Shown: positions 12,500 through 25,155, numbered from the stretch's first letter. The stretch: 64,000 bases of DNA from Gnetum montanum (GCA_015680685.1 MNCI01004650.1:37811-101810); one strand, 5' to 3'. Notes: a model not told the origin generated them from the sequence alone. Made by a program: numbers and translations.

Positions 12500-14880
12500 A
12501 AGGCATTTAGGTTTATGGGCTCTTGATTTGATGATTTCAAGAGGATGAGGAAGGAGAAGGGTGACTAGACACATGAGTGTGTAAGGACTTAAGAGGATTA
12601 TTGAGTTAGAAGAATGGTCATTTGTGAGATTTAGGTTCTAAACCACCTAGTTTATTAACCATTTGTAGATTAACAATCCTTGTAGTATTATGTTGTTGTG
12701 GTTGAGCTGGAAGCTCATCCTGCATGGATGGAGTAGGTGGTAGTTGTGTTACGGATGGATGAATAAGTGCATGCACATAAGGAGGGTATGGATGAAATCT
12801 AGGATCCCTCATAGGAGTTGGAGAATGAATTTAGTGATATTCAAGAGTGTGGTAGTGATGCTAGAAAGGAGAAACATAACTAGGAGAGTCACGTGGAGAT
12901 AGATATTTCTAAACATAGTACCCATACAAATCTAGCTGCTTGTAAGGGTATTGCTACCATGGTAGTGGCATCCCCCATGACTGTGGTTGCTACCACTACT
13001 GATATTGCTCATATGGTTGTGGTGGAGTTTCACTTAGATAATAGGATTGTTTGCTAGTGGAACTACCTAGGATTTCTTTGAGGATAAGGAAGTCTTCTAG
13101 GTATTTTCCTTTTTGGTAGTCATGGATTCAAAGCATAAACCCTAGATTCCTATAAGTGTCGCACAACAGGGCAACATCTCTTAGGATTTTCATAGTGGCA
13201 AATGTCAAACCCACCATCATCATCTAATTCAATCTTCACAACTTATTCTACTACAGTAGCTTTTCCCTTGCCCATTTGATAGGCACATTTAGCTTCTTTA
13301 TAGCTCCTATAGTCACAATCACTACCATGCTCTCTTAATTCATCTATGATTTTTAGAGTAGTTTGGAATTTTTCATCTAATGAATCCCACATTTTATCAA
13401 CCTTAGCCAAAATTTCAGGTATAGATTTTTGGATCAATAAGATCTTTCATTGCACCACCTCATCAAGAGGTGACTCCTCTTCACTATCACAAAAGCAAAC
13501 CTCCTTCTTTTTGATGGAAGGATCTTTGTTATATTCTTCTGCACTTTTGCAAGTCTCCATCTTCTTTTGCTACTTGCTTAATCAACCTTTGTATATGATG
13601 GGTTCTTAATTTTGACATTCTTTCTTGGGCATAGACCCCAAGGATCCTTCATGTTTCTAAGCAAAGCCCATCTATGATGTGATGAAGTTGTTCCCTCTAA
13701 GAGTAACCATGGCCATGACATTAGTGTAATAATAAATAATATCTACCCATGATGGCATCCAAGGGTTTATGTATTCCTGGCTTCCATCCTTAGATTTTCC
13801 TTCATAGGTTTGACACTTTGGAGTAGGTTCGATACTTTCATTAAATAGTTCTAGCATTGTACTCCATTGATGAATTGACTTTGGTTCCAACGGTCAGTAC
13901 TAGCTTTCTGCTTTCGTGATGAGTGTTCTAGGGAACAACTTGAGCTTTTGCCAATCATTTTCAATATTTTGTAAGGCATAGACATTGCAAAAGGCTTGCA
14001 GATGTGTTTGAGGATTTGAGTTATATTCCCCCCTCAAATCTAGGGATATTGTTCATGTCTAGCTACTTAATTCAGTTATCTTGTAGGAATTCTAATAGCC
14101 TCTATGATGATAAGCATATTTCAAGTGGCCAACAAAGCTTCATCATCATGATCTTGATGACACCTGTGATGTCCTTTGTCATCCTTTTGTTCATGATGGT
14201 CTCTACAATTATCATTGTTATCCTACTACATGTGGTTCTTTTCAAATTCAAAGGAGAAAGCTAATCTAGATGAAGAGGATGAAGAGGGAGAAGAATTGTC
14301 ATCACCATGATGTCTACCACTACCTATCCATTTGTCATAGCCATGATCCTTGGAGTTATCATCATTGTGCTTGTTTGAGTTCTTTCTTAAACTCCCTTTC
14401 TTAGAGCTCCCATGACCATAGAACTCACTATTACTAGAACCTATATTGTTGACTGCTGATTTAGGATTTGGGTATAGCTCCCCTTCACTAGAGTCAAGAG
14501 GTGGAGAGTCTGCATGTTGAGAACCCTTAGAAAGAGGTTCCTCATCATCCCTTTAATTTAGCATGAATAAGGGATTAGTGAACTATTTTTCCTTCATGGA
14601 TTTGTGATGCTTTTTCTATTGCCGATCTTGTATTGGAGGTCATGATCTTCCACAATGTACTCTCTGTGAAGCTTCTCGATGCCCAACCTTGTAAGAGTTT
14701 GAAGTAGAATCTTGGGAATTGATCAGTCAGACAAGATCGGTTAGGTAGTAATACAACATTCCCCTACATGTCTTACTACTGCATTTGTTCATCCTGATGG
14801 AGTACATAAGTGAAATTAGGTACAAACTCATGAGGATGAGTGTACACTACTTTGCGTTATTGTGGTACTATTGACATAGA
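12500..14880 (-). pseudogene. Element D gag
   Basis: The N-terminal signature FTYVLHQDEQM (about 14800) is shared with element E (FTFIFHQDKQV), supporting a start near 14877. The middle part (13890-13672) contains WVDIIYYYTNVMAMVTLRGN. Segment 13437-13243 has LAKVDKMWDSLDEKF and a basic GKGKATVVE tail, also found in C and E. The C-terminal third (13080-12620) is rich in Gln, Tyr, Trp and Pro, then Pro/His-rich. No intact CCHC knuckle was seen. Frameshifts and stops prevent function. Confidence 0.7.
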
Positions 14881-15044
14881 ATCATCTCGCCTATGAGAAG
14901 AAAAAGATATTTTTGTTAGAAATAGTTTCTCAGTGTGTGTAGTATAATTTTGATTAATCGTTATGATTTAAATTTGTTGGGTTTAATTCAAAAATGTTGA
15001 TTAATTTTCACTAATCCTAGATTGATAACACACAATACTAACTA

Positions 15045-15067
15045 AGAATCCCTGGCAATGGCATCAA
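15045..15067 (-). other. Primer-binding site, tRNA-Asp type (element D)
   Basis: Directly inside the LTR the minus strand reads TTGATGCCATTGCCAGGGA, close to TGGCGCCGTTGCCGGGGA, the sequence complementary to the 3' end of plant tRNA-Asp. Differences are mostly C to T or G to A. Athila-group elements commonly use this primer. Confidence 0.65.
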
Positions 15068-15775
15068 TGATGAGCAAGGTACCCCTATGGCCAATCATAT
15101 GAATCACTAAGGCATTCACATGTGATCTAGTTGAATTCTATGGATTCCTAGTATTCTTGTATACAAGATTCAATCTAGAAGGTGAATCTAATCATGGAAT
15201 AATTGTTGTCTTCTCAACTACACTTGTGAGGCTCAGTTGTATGGTTAAGTGTAATTGAGCCATGATTTTTATTATTTTATATTTTGTTCACCTAAGGTTG
15301 GTAATACATTGAGAATAAATTGATTAACTAATTCAACTAATTTTATTTCTAATTAACAGCTAGCTATTCTAACATAAGCATCTAATCAACTTTCCATACA
15401 AATCCTGAACACATACAACACTACTGGGAGATCAAGTGTTAAGTGCTACTAGGATTACCAAGTGTTATATGTATGCTCGAAGTGGTTGTACTCATGTGTG
15501 CTAGTTTATTTAGCTTCATTAATTAATTACTTGAAGTCTTAATCATTCTAGCTTTATTAATTTCTTAATTAATAAAGATAATCAATGCATAAATAAATCA
15601 TTAAACTAGTCCAAGTGTTACAAGGTTTATCAAAAAGCTCATCTTTATTGCTGCACACACTACAGTGCTTAGGTACAACACTGCTTGAATAAAGATCTGT
15701 ACACTTCTTGACTCCTACTCTGGGCATATTAGACATTTTTGCACAAATTTCCATGTCTACAAAATATTGGTGACA
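15068..15775 (-). repeat. LTR of element D
   Basis: Plus-strand limits are TGATGAGCAAGG and GGTGACA. The first 600 bp match the LTRs at 24275 and 34850: shared blocks include ACTTGTGAGG, GTATGGTTAAGTGTAATTGA, CTACTAGGATTAC, CCAAGTGTT and AGCTCATCTTTATT. The right end differs from the other two. The left side has a primer site and the right side a purine tract (minus strand GGTGGGAGGA, 15785-15776), so this LTR touches internal sequence on both sides. Confidence 0.7.
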
Positions 15776-15911
15776 TCCTCCCACCACAATCCTCGTAGAT
15801 GGATTGGCCTCTTGGCCAAAATAAGTGATCCTTCATTAAAGGAAAAATCATCTTTCTAAACATCCTTTTTGTTTGGTATTTCAAAAGTTCATCAAAATTA
15901 GTTAGGTCCAA
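15776..15911 (-). pseudogene. 3' end of another element abutting the D LTR
   Basis: A 60-codon ORF (ATG at 15911) runs through the purine tract at 15785-15776 (GGRMSP) into the LTR. This is how internal 3' ends of plant LTR elements often look. No catalytic motif is visible; 15912-16319 has no recognisable gene. Confidence 0.4.
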
Positions 15912-16319
15912 TATTAAAAGTATTTAAACTTGTTTAGCATTTTTTTGCATTTTTTTATGCAAGTCTCACATATAAACCTTCTAAGCAAGGTCCTCACCCT
16001 ACCTAGATTATTGGATTTCAAAAGGAAAGATATTATTAGTCTAATAATATTGAAGATATGACTAAAAAATGAGATACTAAGAAGTAATTTCTTTATTGTG
16101 ATATAACGAAACTTTATAAAATTACTATGAACAAGCTACTGTAGTATATATGAGGTAATTCAGAAGTAAAGGAAAAATTATATTAAATAATTATCTTTAG
16201 CAAGCATTAGAAAAGTCAACATTGTTACTCAGATGATGTGAAAAGTAAACAAAGGCTCCCACATTAGGGATAGGTGTAAGTAAAGAAGCATGTCTAGTGA
16301 CAAAAATTTTCAATAACAA

Positions 16320-17527
16320 ATTGAAACATTGGCACTCTTAATAAAAAGACCTCTAAAATTACTGATGCCACAAAAAGACATAGATCTACATTACCTTCCT
16401 TCAAAAAATAAGATAGAAAGGGAAGAAAGCTAAAGATTTAGGTAAGGCTTACAAACTCTTTTACTTAGAAAAAGAAAATCATCAAAATGGAGGGGGTATC
16501 ATCATTGATTAATCTGTCAAAGATAAAGTGGCATAAGTGTATTGCCATGGTTATTGAATTATGGGCATAAAATTTTTGCTTTGAAATTAGATCATCAATG
16601 TCATCAATGTATATGCTCCACAAATTAGCCTAGAAAATTTCATCAAGCATAATTTTTTGGTTTTTATAGATAAAAGGAAGTACAAGATGAAATCCCTTAC
16701 CATATGTTGTTTTCAGATGATATTGTGTTGATGGATACAACTCAAGAAAATATTACTCTTATAATGGAGAAGTGGAGATATACTTTAGAATCAAAAAGCT
16801 AAAAGTTAGTAGAAGTAAGATAAAATGTATGAAATGTAATTTTAATAGTAGCATAAACAATGGCAAAATAAAAATGATAATTCAAGGAAAAAAGGTTCCT
16901 CATTGCAAATAATTTTGCTACCTAGGATCAATCCTTCAATCAAATGGTGAAATTGATAAGGATATAAGAAATAGAATTGAGGTAGAATGGTCAAAATGGA
17001 GATAGGCTAGTGGTGCTCTATTTGATAAAAGACTACCATTAAAATTGAAGAGAAAATTTTATAGGACAACAACTAGGCCTACTATCTTATATAGTTTTGA
17101 ATATTAGGTAGTATAAAAGAGGTATGAACAGCAAATCAATGTGGCAAAAATGTGAATACTTCAATGGATGTTAAATGTTACTGAAAGAGATACACTATAT
17201 AATGCAGACATCAAATAAAGACTTGGAGTGGCTTTTATTTTAGAAAAGCTACAAGAATGGTTACTTAAAATAATTCATAAATGTGTAAAGAAGATTAGAC
17301 AATGAGCTTATAAACAAAGGTTGCTACATCACTATTTTAGGAAAGCCACTAAAGGAAGACCAAAGAAGATATGAGAAAAAAAAAATAATTGAAGTTGATT
17401 TGAAGAAACTATAAATAAATAAAGACCTAGCTCTTTATAGAGACAATAATAAAAAAGAACTCATGTAACCAACCCCATTTTGTTGGGGCGAGGCTAGGAT
17501 AATGATGGTGATGATAATGATGATTAA
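16320..17527 (+). mobile_element. RTE-type LINE copy 1, internally deleted
   Basis: The first part (16320-16665) encodes remnants of an AP-type endonuclease: a KGKKAKDLG stretch, NGGGIIID.SVKDKVA and INVINVYAPQISL. At about 16680 it jumps to the RT C-terminal part (SDDIVLMDTT, the FADDIVL box), followed by a thumb-like region and the region ending WGEARIMM. Middle RT is missing. The 3' end has CCCATTTTGTTGGGGCGAGG and a GATGAT-rich tail, typical of plant RTE LINEs. Stops and frameshifts make it inactive. Confidence 0.75.
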
Positions 17528-17999
17528 AAAAGGCATTGAACTTATTTATAGGTGTTAGCTATCTTTCATTAAGTTTAGCAAGATTGAGTTCTTAATCTTT
17601 TAGAATTGAAACACAAAGATAACTTAAAAATTCACCATATTCCATAAGAAAAGAAAACCTATCATTTATATAGCAAAAGGGTGGTTGAAGATGAAGATCA
17701 CATGTCTATTCAATATCATATCATCTGTTGGAGCATATTTGCCTATCACTACTTTAAGATTGAAACAAACAAATAACTTAAGATTCTAGTGTTTAGGTAG
17801 TCAAAGGACGATTAAGTATGAATATTATAAATTTCTTCAATGGCCTTTGTAACGTTAAAAGCAGAATTGGTCATATATGATATATCATACTTATGGTTGG
17901 AAATTGATACTCTTAAATCTATATTTTTATCTTAACTTGTAATGTAATGTAAAGTAAGGTTAAAGTATTTGATTTCATGTATTAAAATAGGTTAAAATA
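17528..17999. other. AT-rich spacer, no gene seen
   Basis: No open frame, repeat array or element end recognised. Confidence 0.4.
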
Positions 18000-18590
18000 T
18001 GAAACACCCAACAACCTTACAAGGTGTTGGTTTCCTGTGCTCTCCCCATTCCAAAACGGATGCGAGTAACTGCCATTACTAAGAGGAGTGGCTAACGTTA
18101 AAGCAGTGGTGGATGGAAGCGGCTGCCATTCCTAATATGAGTGGCTACCGTTAAAGCAATGGTTGACCATCATAGTTCCCATTACAACAGTAGTGGGCCA
18201 TCATAGCCGGTCACCCCAATTGTACCATTTTCTTCACTTCTTGCTCTCCGCATGTGGAACTTCATAAAAGGACGGATGTTTCAATTCTTGCAATGGTTGG
18301 TTGCACATACTGTATTTCCACCGTGGAAATGAACGCAACATCTTTGTAGTTGGGTGTTCGAGTTTCTATTTCACCCTTTAACAACATCTGCGCTGTTGCT
18401 ACTGACTGTTCACCGTTCTGTTACACCGCAGCTGGCGCTCCTGCTGCTGCTGCCATGCCGTTGAGCTAGTGCAGATCCATCTTCTGCTGCTGCTAAGGCT
18501 GTGCTGCATATCTATCTTTTGGTGTTGCTTTCATCATGCTGCTCCTGCTGTGCCTACACTTCCTATCAAAATGGTGAATTTGAAAGAAGA
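18000..18590 (+). promoter_or_regulatory. GC-rich block with duplicated motif and TATA-like box; possible LTR or promoter fragment
   Basis: Unlike its AT-rich surroundings. Two imperfect copies of a 43-bp unit (about 18068-18112 and 18121-18166) share GTGGCTA.CGTTAAAGCA. A TATA-like CATAAAAGGA lies near 18264. AACACCCAAC near 18002 recurs inverted as GTTGGGTGTT near 18350. A CTG-rich stretch follows (18430-18550). Duplicated motifs upstream of a TATA box would suit a copia-type LTR, but no second LTR or primer site was found. Confidence 0.35.
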
Positions 18591-18592
18591 TA

Positions 18593-18728
18593 GTGTCATC
18601 TTATTTAGAGAACAATTGTTTCATGAAGGCACATAGAATTAGGATTGTTCTACAAATTTAGTGTCATCTTATTTAGAGAACAATTGTTTCATGAAGGGAC
18701 ATAGAATTAGGATTGTTCTACAAATTTA
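18593..18728. repeat. 68-bp tandem duplication
   Basis: Two adjacent copies, 18593-18660 and 18661-18728, differ at one base (GAAGGCAC against GAAGGGAC). The second ends where LINE copy 2 begins. The near identity makes it much younger than the surrounding elements. Confidence 0.9.
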
Positions 18729-20714
18729 ATCTTGGACCAAATGGAAAGTTACATTCAGAAAATTGGAAAAAACATTTTGGGTAAAACAAAAGGCAAAAAA
18801 TATATCCCAAAGGAGACATAGTGGTGGAGTGATGAAGTGCAAAATGATATCCAAAACAACAAGAAATGCTTTAAGGAATTGCAGCAAAGTGGTAGCAAAA
18901 AAGGGTGATATACAAAATGGTAAAGGAGGCAACAGTAGCAGTACCCAAAGCCAAACATAAGGTCTTAGATAGCTTTTATGACAAATTAGGGACACAGGAA
19001 CAAGAAAAATCTATTTATAAATGGGCAAAAATTAGGAACAAGAAGTGTAAGAACACTATTATATCAAAGGCATGGAGAAAGTAGACCAAAGAATTTTGAT
19101 AAAAGAGAATGAAATTTTAGATAGGTAGAAATATTTTTATCAGGAACTATTAAATGAAGAATTCTCAAAAGAAGACATCGAAGAAGAAGACCAAATTTTG
19201 GTTTGGTTAATGAACTTTTCTTCTTTGAGTAAAGACAACTATATCAAAGATGAAAAATAGAAAACTTATTGAACTAGATAACATTGCTATAGAAGTTTAG
19301 AAATTATTGGGAGATATAGAAGTTTTTTGGCTAATAGAATTATGTAACAAAATTTTGAAGGATGGAGAAATACCCAACAATTAGAGAAAAAGCGTTGTTG
19401 TTCTCATTAACAAAAATAAATGAAACATACAAAATTGTGCAAAGTATAGAGGGATTAAGCTTATGAGTCCTACTATGAAGCTTTGGGAGAGAGTTATAGG
19501 GTAGTGTCTCACAATTGAATCAACAGTTTTAAAAAAATCAATTTGGATTTATGCCACGGAGATCTACAAGATAGGTTATTTTCTTGATATGATAATTGAT
19601 AGAGAAATTAATAAAACATAAACAAATCTACATATGATATTCATTGACTTAGAAAAAACATATGATAAAGTACCTAGTGATATTATTTGATGGACCTTGT
19701 AAAGGAAAAACATCTCTAATAAATATATTAGATTGATTTAAGATATGTATAAAGGAGGTACCTCTAAAATTAGAATAGTTTGTGGAATAACATCAAATTT
19801 TCTAGTCATAGCACGTCTACATCAAGGGTTTGTGCTTAGCTTGTATATATTTGCCATCATTATAGATGAATTAACAAAAGAAACACAAAATGAAATCCCA
19901 TGGTGTATGCCATTTGTAGATGATATTGTGTTGGTGGATATAGCTTGAGAAAATATTACTTCTAGAATAAAAAAGTGGGTACATGCTTTAGAGCCAAAAT
20001 GCTTGAAAATTAGTAGAGTTAATATAGAATATATGGAATTCAATTTTAAGAACAACATAAATAGTGAAAAAATGAAAGTGACAATTCAAGTTAAAAAGAT
20101 CCTTCACTGCAAATAGTTTCATTACTTAGGATCAATCCTCTAATCAAATAATTTGATAAAGATATCAGAAATAGAATTGAGGTAAGATGGTCAAAATAAA
20201 CAGAGGCTAGTGGTGTTCTATGTGATAAATAGATACTAATAAAATTAAAGGGAAAATTTTACAAAATAGTAATAAGGCTTACTATCTTATATAGTAGTGA
20301 ATGTTGGGCAATACAAAAGAGGCATGAACAACAAATCAATGTGGCAAAAATGCAAATGCTTTGATGAATGTTCAATGCTACTAGAAGTGATAAACTACAT
20401 AATATAGATATCTCATGAAGACTTAGAGTGGATTCTATTTTAGATAAACTACAAGTATGATAACTTACACAGTTTGGACATATGCAAAGAGGATTAGACA
20501 ATGAGCCTATAAATAAAAGTTGCTACATCACTAATCTAAGAAAGACACTGAAAGGAAGACCAAAGAAGATATGGAAAATAGTGTTGGAAGATAATTTGAA
20601 AAAACTACAAATAAAAAAAAAATCTAGATCTTCATAGAGGTTAATGGTGATAAAAAAGCTCATGTACTTGACCCCGTTTTGTTGGGACAAGGCTAGGATG
20701 ATGATGATGATGAG
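18729..20714 (+). mobile_element. RTE-type LINE copy 2, 5' truncated
   Basis: Starts in the endonuclease-RT linker (DEVQNDIQ and a Lys-rich helix). Blocks of RT follow: IPNN.RKSVVVLI; YRGIKLMSPTMKLWERVI; FIDLEKTYDKVP (FAF-YDR-type box); HQGFVLSLYIF; and FVDDIVLVD at about 19914-19940. A connection domain follows (YSSECWAIQKRHEQQI) and a 3' end of CCCCGTTTTGTTGGGACAAGG plus (ATG)n to 20714. It keeps the middle RT that copy 1 lacks. Many stops, so inactive. The clade is inferred from the APE endonuclease in copy 1, motif spacing and the 3' microsatellite. Confidence 0.8.
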
Positions 20715-22880
20715 TGATTATGAAATTATGGAAAAAGAAAAAATGTAGTAAATGGAAAAAATGTTAATTCTTGATATGATAGTATACATTTTATTTATTT
20801 CCAGTTTTTTTTACATATGCTTTCTAATGTCATAGAAAAAGTGAACAAATTGAATACAACTTTACATCAAAAAAATTTGAATAGTAGTGTATTAGAACCA
20901 ACATTAGATTCCACAATTACAACCCTTAAAATGTGGTTTTTAAGATCTTATACATTTGTTTGCTGAAGAAAAATACATACGTCAATTTTAAGTTCATCTA
21001 ACTATGGCTATTTGGAAATGAAATATGCTAATAAATGACATTGACATCAATTAAGAATGGTCAAAATTCCAAAAGATGAAATACAAATATCACATAAAAT
21101 TCCATACATAGATACATCTTTAGAAAGTTACAATTTTTTATGAAGAAATTACATTAAAAAATTAATAGAGTATTTGAACGAAAGGTTTCTAGATGTCATC
21201 TTCTTTAGTTCTTTAAAACCATATGATCCATCATTTTATTTAGTAGATTTCGGGAATATAGAAAAAATTGTAAATGGTTGCCTAGAAAGAATTTTTAAAG
21301 TATTTTAAAAAAAATTTTAAAAAAATATAAAGATCATATAATTTGTTATGATGCATGTTTAAAGGAACGTTATTCATTTTTTGGTTGCCTATGACATAAC
21401 TTTGAAGGTTTTTCAATGAAAGAAGTAAAGAGAACATTTTGTAATTTTGGTTTACACTCTAGCTATCTAAATTTATTTAAATTATGACAAGTAGTGATGA
21501 TACTTACTAGTAGCACAAATTATCAAGAGAATATTTTCTAAAAAGATTTAATAAAACCATATTAAGGCCACAACTTTCAATTGCTACATTAGATGCTTTA
21601 ATCAAAATCTTGCTAATGGTCTTGCAAAATTAAAGATAGATTTGCATAAAGTTTTTAACCTTTAGATTAATGTTAAAATAAACAAGGATAAACTAAAATG
21701 CAAGTTCTACAATAAAAAGTTTTTTGTTTCTAAATTTTATTTCATCAATTATTCTTATTTTGTAACATTCATTTTTTTCATATAAAAATATGTATTAAAG
21801 ATGCTCTTATTAATTTGTAGNCAACTATTAAGTTTTGTGATGTTTAGATCACTAAGTCTAAGACATTAAAAATAGTTTGATAACTAATGAAATTAAGATA
21901 AACATACACCATGAATATTATATAACCCACTCTATTATGTGTACTATACCAAAGATATAAATAAGGGATGTAACAAAAAAAATACTATTAAACCAAGTAT
22001 CTTCATTATTGTATTGTTTGTTGTGTTGGAAACCAAATTCAACACTTATATAGATGTAGTGGAACCATTACATCGAAACAGCAAAATGACACAACAAATA
22101 GTTAACATAGTTAAGAAATACAATTATCAATAACTAACTCTAAACTTTAATTCATATAAGATAAAACATCATAGATAGTATTATACATCATAGATGATGT
22201 ATAGATATACTTATGGTGTGACCAAATATAGCTACTAACTAGCATGTTAAGCTTGCTAGAACATACCAAATTGTTAACATGACCCCTTAGGCTTAACCTA
22301 AAGATTAATAATGTCACTTTACTATCTACAACCAAATCCATCACATTCATAATATAAGTGATAATAAAAGTATTCCATTATTGCTAAACTCCACAATACC
22401 ACATGAATTAGAGATTTATAGGCATATCCAACGATGTGAAGTAACACTCTAGAGTGAAAATCCTATTAGCATATTGCATTTCAAAAAATGAACACCATAA
22501 GACCTAAGGAATTACAAATTTAATCTCTAAATAGTAAAGCTAATATAAAAATTAACATAATATGATGGTGAACAATATTTTTTTTCTAAATGAATATTAT
22601 AAATTATTTTGGTCATTTTAAAATGATTCTAGAAATGCAAGGAAAAAATGACTAGAAATATCATGGGTAGGTATCTCCTTCAAAAAATATTATAACATAA
22701 CTAAATTTTAAACCATAAAAAAGAAACACATGCTTGTCATGCTAAGTTTTAAATGACTTCTGTGTCCAATAAAAGAGGTTATAGTAATGTTAATACAAAT
22801 AGGAGAAATAATTAACTAGAATTGTTGATCAATAAAAGAGTCTATATTTACACTCATAATATAATTAAAAAAATTTAATG
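20715..22880. other. AT-rich region, no gene recognised
   Basis: Very AT-rich with short A and T runs and one ambiguous base at 21821. The few frames above 60 codons show no motif. It may be old repeat sequence beyond recognition. Confidence 0.4.
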
Positions 22881-22890
22881 ATGATATAGG

Positions 22891-24215
22891 CTATGATTTT
22901 AATGCAGAATCCTTCATTGTGGACTCTTCAAGAACTATAAAGATTTTAGAAGATGGTAGTTGAACATCTTGAGTTGGCTCTTTCACCTTAGGTTTAGTAG
23001 ACATCTTTATCATCTTTTCTTGAATGTTATTTAAAGTAGCTAAGAGTGACAGTGGAATCATATTGTAGCTCATATCCCTTACCTAAGGAATATTTTAACA
23101 ACTTTGTATAATGAGCTATAAATTTATTAACGAAAACCTATTTCTAAAAAATACTTGCCATGGCCTCTAAATTCTTCCACTTTGTGAGGATGATCTTTGA
23201 TAAGTCATTCTTTTGAATAGTTATATCCTTCACATGGTTTTGTCGAGAACTAATCTCTTCTTGAAGTTTTAAAGACTTATTTAACATTGTTAGCTTATCA
23301 TCCTCTAACTCCATGTTTTAGATTATCAATTCTTCTATTCTTCTTATAAGCTTCACCTCAATATTGAAACCCATAGTGTCTCTTGTTTGTTTTAGTATAG
23401 CTAATTGCTATGATTATTTGTTTGTATATTCCAATGCACCTTCAACCTCTTCCTTAAATATTAAAAATGCTTTGATATATTTTTTTCTTCATAAGTAAAT
23501 GAAAAATATTTATTAAATGCCTTATTTTGCATCAAAGTAGCATAAAAAATTATCTTATTATTCCGTAGCATTGCACTGTAGGCTTCTACTTTGAAATAAT
23601 GTTTCACCACAGTGTAATTCTTATACATCAAATCATATAGCAAATCATTACTTACCATGATGGAGTTTACTTTCAAGAGCCAACTAAGGTCTTTATTCAC
23701 TATGCCTTTTATTACTACTAGAAAGTCATCTACATTTAAATCTCCAAAATATTTTCATACAACTTTATTATAAAATTTTTTCTCCATGGAACATTTCTTA
23801 ATTAATGTCTTAAAGAAATTGATGTTCATCTTTACATGAACAATCTTATTCTCAAAACTATAGTGTTGCATTACCACATTCACTATAGATAGAGACAAGT
23901 AATCACACTCAATCTTACTGCACCCCTCTAACTATATATTAGTAGATTGCTTTAATTCTAGAATCTACATGATCATCTACTTAGGCTTAGAGAAGGCTTC
24001 AAGAAACAACAATGAAAAAACTTCTTATTTTCCTTCTTCACTATTGTAGTGCCCATAATACTTGAATTGTTAGATATATTGACAAAAGTAGAAAGAAGGT
24101 AGCCATAAGAGAAGTAACAAGAAAATATTGTGTAGTATGATAATGTTTTCCCTTTCATCTCCATCTTCAAAATTGACTGTTAGTTTACGTAGCTTCCTTA
24201 ATTTATCACAACATA
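22891..24215 (-). pseudogene. Unidentified decayed coding region
   Basis: One minus-strand frame stays mostly open from about 24215 to 23461, interrupted by isolated stops. It contains KIECDYLSLSIVNVV, FFKTLIKKCSMEKKFYNKV and FKVEAYSAMLRNNK. After a frame change a likely coiled coil follows (about 23340-23150, NMELEDDKLTMLNKSLK), then a Lys/Pro segment (23073-22891). Helix followed by coiled coil resembles ORF3 of C and E in outline, but I found no convincing sequence match. It lies outside element E, just past its 3' LTR. Function unknown. Confidence 0.4.
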
Positions 24216-24274
24216 GAGTAGACTTAGTACAAATCATGGAATTAAATTTTTTCTATCTTTAATTGCTACATGAT

Positions 24275-25155
24275 TGATGAGTGATGGAGTATCTAACACC
24301 CAACCATATGAGATATGAGTGTTCACATGCAATCCTGGTCGAACTCCATAGATAAGGCAATGTGTCTATACCAGTAATCAATTAGCATTCACAATCATTG
24401 TCTTCTCACATGAGTTACTAAAATCAATGCATATGGTTTAACTCATGGTGAAGTATATGATACTAATGTTGAATTGGCCATTAGGCTCCTAGTAAACATG
24501 AAGTAAAAGTAAAGGGTTCTAAGTCTAAGTGATAGTAAAACAAGTCTAAACTAGCCTATGCGATGAGCAGCTAGTCCTGATCTTCTGATCACACCTTGGA
24601 TTTCATGCAACTACTACTAGGATTATCATGTATCATACTACTGGGCATATCAAGTGATAGTACTACTAGGTTACCAAGTAGTTATACTTACATGCTCGAG
24701 ATCAGTTGTACTCATTCCCCTCAATGACATTAAAATTAAATTATAAGTAATTGAAAACATTAACTATGAAAATAGCAAATTATAAACTAATTGAAAATAG
24801 AAATAAAACTAAGTGTTTCTGCAATGATGTTTAGTAATCTTGATCTTTATTATTATGCATGCAATGCATCTAAGTACATCACACTCAAATAAAGATTCCA
24901 TTCAATTTCAAAACATCATACTTTGAGCACACTGCTAAGTATTAAATTTAAAAAAATAAATCAAAAGAGTTATGGTACTATGCTATAAAATCTACTGCAA
25001 ATTCATGTGCCTAATTGCTACTTATATAGGTTGGCATGCACCTTGCAATATCATTTATAAAATAATGTATGCTAAGATATGATAATGTCTCTACAACATC
25101 ATAGATACTATAACATAATTATAATATCATTGCCACAAAATTTTTGGATTGATCA
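24275..25155 (-). repeat. 3' LTR of element E
   Basis: Plus-strand ends are TGATGAGTGATGG and GATTGATCA, so the minus strand runs TG..CA over 881 bp. Its right flank (minus strand ATGGGGGTA) is a purine tract, which marks it as a 3' LTR. It shares ordered blocks with the LTRs at 15068 and 34850, such as TACTACTAGG, ATGCTCGAGAT and AATAAAGATTCC. Confidence 0.75.

Larger units (their letters stand above)
10895..15775 (-). mobile_element. Element D: Athila-like Ty3/gypsy element, 5' half
   Basis: From the right on the minus strand: LTR (15775-15068), tRNA-Asp-type primer site, gag (14880-12500), protease (12480-11990), and the start of RT (11460-10895). RT stops at the LTR of element A. The rest of pol and the 3' LTR of D would lie beyond A, outside the window. 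Its RT segment shows the uninterrupted form (CTATAATAGTAATG) of the site where element B entered the sister element C. Confidence 0.7.

Noticed and set aside
18726-18995. Minus-strand Leu/Phe/Cys-rich frames of 89 and 67 codons
   Set aside because: Antisense shadow of the Lys-rich LINE linker on the plus strand.
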